This document shows positions 63,462 through 64,000 of a stretch of 64,000 bases of DNA, piece after piece (within the stretch, counting starts at the first letter, position 1; each line of letters opens with the position of its first letter). Position numbers and translations under genes: made by a program. Source of the DNA: Anaerocolumna sp. AGMB13020 (GTDB lineage: Bacteria; Bacillota; Clostridia; Lachnospirales; Lachnospiraceae). The notes beneath the pieces were generated by a model. That model ran no database searches, was not told the DNA's origin, and saw nothing but the letters and a program-made list of their open reading frames with translations. The DNA is taken from NCBI RefSeq assembly GCF_033100115.1, contig NZ_CP136910.1, positions 4,405,001 to 4,469,000 on the forward strand. Reading direction: 5' to 3'.

Positions 63462-63492
63462 AAAGCGTGGCTAAAATAGCCATGCTTTTTTT
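63462..63492 (+). terminator. Terminator before the last gene of the window
   Basis: AAAGCGTGGCTA (63462-63473) and TAGCCATGCTTT (63477-63488) form a 12-pair stem with one G-U and a three-base loop, followed by more T. The next ATG is only 13 bases away and its GGAGG lies between them, so no promoter fits there. Confidence 0.85.
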
Positions 63493-63504
63493 GTGGAGGT
63501 AAGG

Positions 63505-64000
63505 ATGCAAATTAAAGGATTTGTTAGTATAGCTTTTTTGCTTTTTTTTATTCTTATGATTATTAATTGTAAACAAGTAAAAGCTGATACCAATATGGAC
63601 GGTGGAGGAAGTGGAGGAGGTTCACAATCAGGGACAAGTGAAAACTTTTACTCGTCCGGAGACGATGGTGTTAGAATAACTATTATTGACATAAAAACAG
63701 GAATGAGGGCAACAGGTACATGGTCAATTGACTATTTTCGAAAATCAAAAGAAGATAAAACAATAACACATTTTGGAAAAGTTAATAAACTTGAATACAT
63801 GGGAGTTTCTGGTTACTCATCTGCTAAAGCGCTACAGCAGTCAGCTGAAAGTTATCGTGTTGATGGTAGTGGGAAGACAGTTGCTTATCGTGTCGAGGAT
63901 ATGCCGATTATTGTTAGTAGTTCACTTGGTAATTCTGATATTGAAAAAATAAAAGATTATTTTGATGATAAAGCAAGATTAGAAGTGATTGCTTCACGAG
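63505..64000 (+). CDS. Exported protein (partial, runs off the right edge)
   Basis: At least 165 codons, open to the window end. The ATG follows TGGAGGT. A signal peptide (residues 1-28, hydrophobic core FVSIAFLLFFILMIIN, likely cut after VKA) is followed by a Gly/Ser-rich stretch (DGGGSGGGSQSG) and an ordered domain (RITIIDIKTGMRATGTWSID, THFGKVNKLEYMG, SYRVDGSGKTVAYRVEDM). No family recognised. A Cys in the signal region (IINC) raises a lipoprotein alternative. The neighbourhood suggests a surface component of the transfer apparatus. Confidence 0.72.
   Translation, partial: MQIKGFVSIAFLLFFILMIINCKQVKADTNMDGGGSGGGSQSGTSENFYSSGDDGVRITIIDIKTGMRATGTWSIDYFRKSKEDKTITHFGKVNKLEYMGVSGYSSAKALQQSAESYRVDGSGKTVAYRVEDMPIIVSSSLGNSDIEKIKDYFDDKARLEVIASR

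Larger units (their letters stand above)
22050..64000 (+). mobile_element. Large integrative conjugative element (left part; right end outside window)
   Basis: From the interrupted lipoprotein gene onward all recognisable genes run in one direction and include ParA/ParB, a methylase/helicase, a primase-like protein, MobC, relaxase, VirD4, TrbL and a Tad pilus set. Base composition shifts to more AT and TTG starts become common. No integrase or excisionase is visible, so the recombination class is unknown. The left edge at about 22050 is inferred from the gene break. An alternative edge nearer 25000 is possible given the long direct repeat, because the 22642-25020 genes could be separate cargo. 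Confidence 0.75.

Overview
The window looks like a low-GC, anaerobic, plant-polysaccharide-degrading Bacillota, most like Lachnospiraceae (Clostridium phytofermentans / Anaerocolumna type). The pointers are an alpha-L-rhamnosidase (GH78), a secreted GH5 cellulase with a cellulose-binding module, a T-box leader, Gram-positive wall hydrolases and strong AGGAGG-type ribosome binding sites. The assignment is inferred from gene content only; there is no rRNA or other marker gene.

Bases 1 to about 22050 read as ordinary chromosome. They hold a MerR regulator (partial), MATE exporter, M23 peptidase, AraC regulator divergent from the GH78 rhamnosidase, HD-domain protein, an NlpC/P60 plus M19 dipeptidase pair for wall-peptide turnover, a membrane MutS-like ATPase, the cellulase, a nucleoside phosphorylase behind a T-box leader, an IS3-family (IS150-type) insertion sequence, a LytTR/DUF3021 pair and a membrane alpha/beta hydrolase. 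This part ends in an ABC substrate-binding lipoprotein gene cut off after 149 codons. That cut is the best candidate for the left edge of the mobile element.

From about 22050 to the end the DNA is more AT-rich, uses many TTG starts and is packed in one direction: a large conjugative element (ICE or integrated plasmid) whose right end and integrase lie outside. Its left arm carries a secreted toxin-like protein, a very small subtilase-like protein and an unknown protein whose last codons are duplicated 3.7 kb upstream. Next come ParA/ParB with repeated 25-bp palindromes, a 2141-residue antirestriction-like/methylase/helicase protein with a TnpV-like gene written in another frame inside it, a primase-like Toprim protein and small unknown genes. 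A structured intergenic region (candidate oriT) precedes a lipoprotein gene, and MobC, a MOBP-type relaxase and the VirD4 coupling protein follow.

The transfer apparatus is a mix. VirD4, a VirB2-like small protein, DUF6133, TrbL/VirB6 and a PrgI-like protein sit directly beside a complete Tad/type IVc pilus set: prepilin peptidase, CpaB, TadZ, TadA, TadB, TadC, a DUF4320 pseudopilin and a TadE/F-like protein. No VirB4 is seen. A 1816-residue coiled-coil surface protein is inserted in the middle, and two exported proteins downstream share an unusual C-terminal motif. Several strong terminator-like hairpins lie between and even inside these co-directional genes, which suggests processive antitermination.
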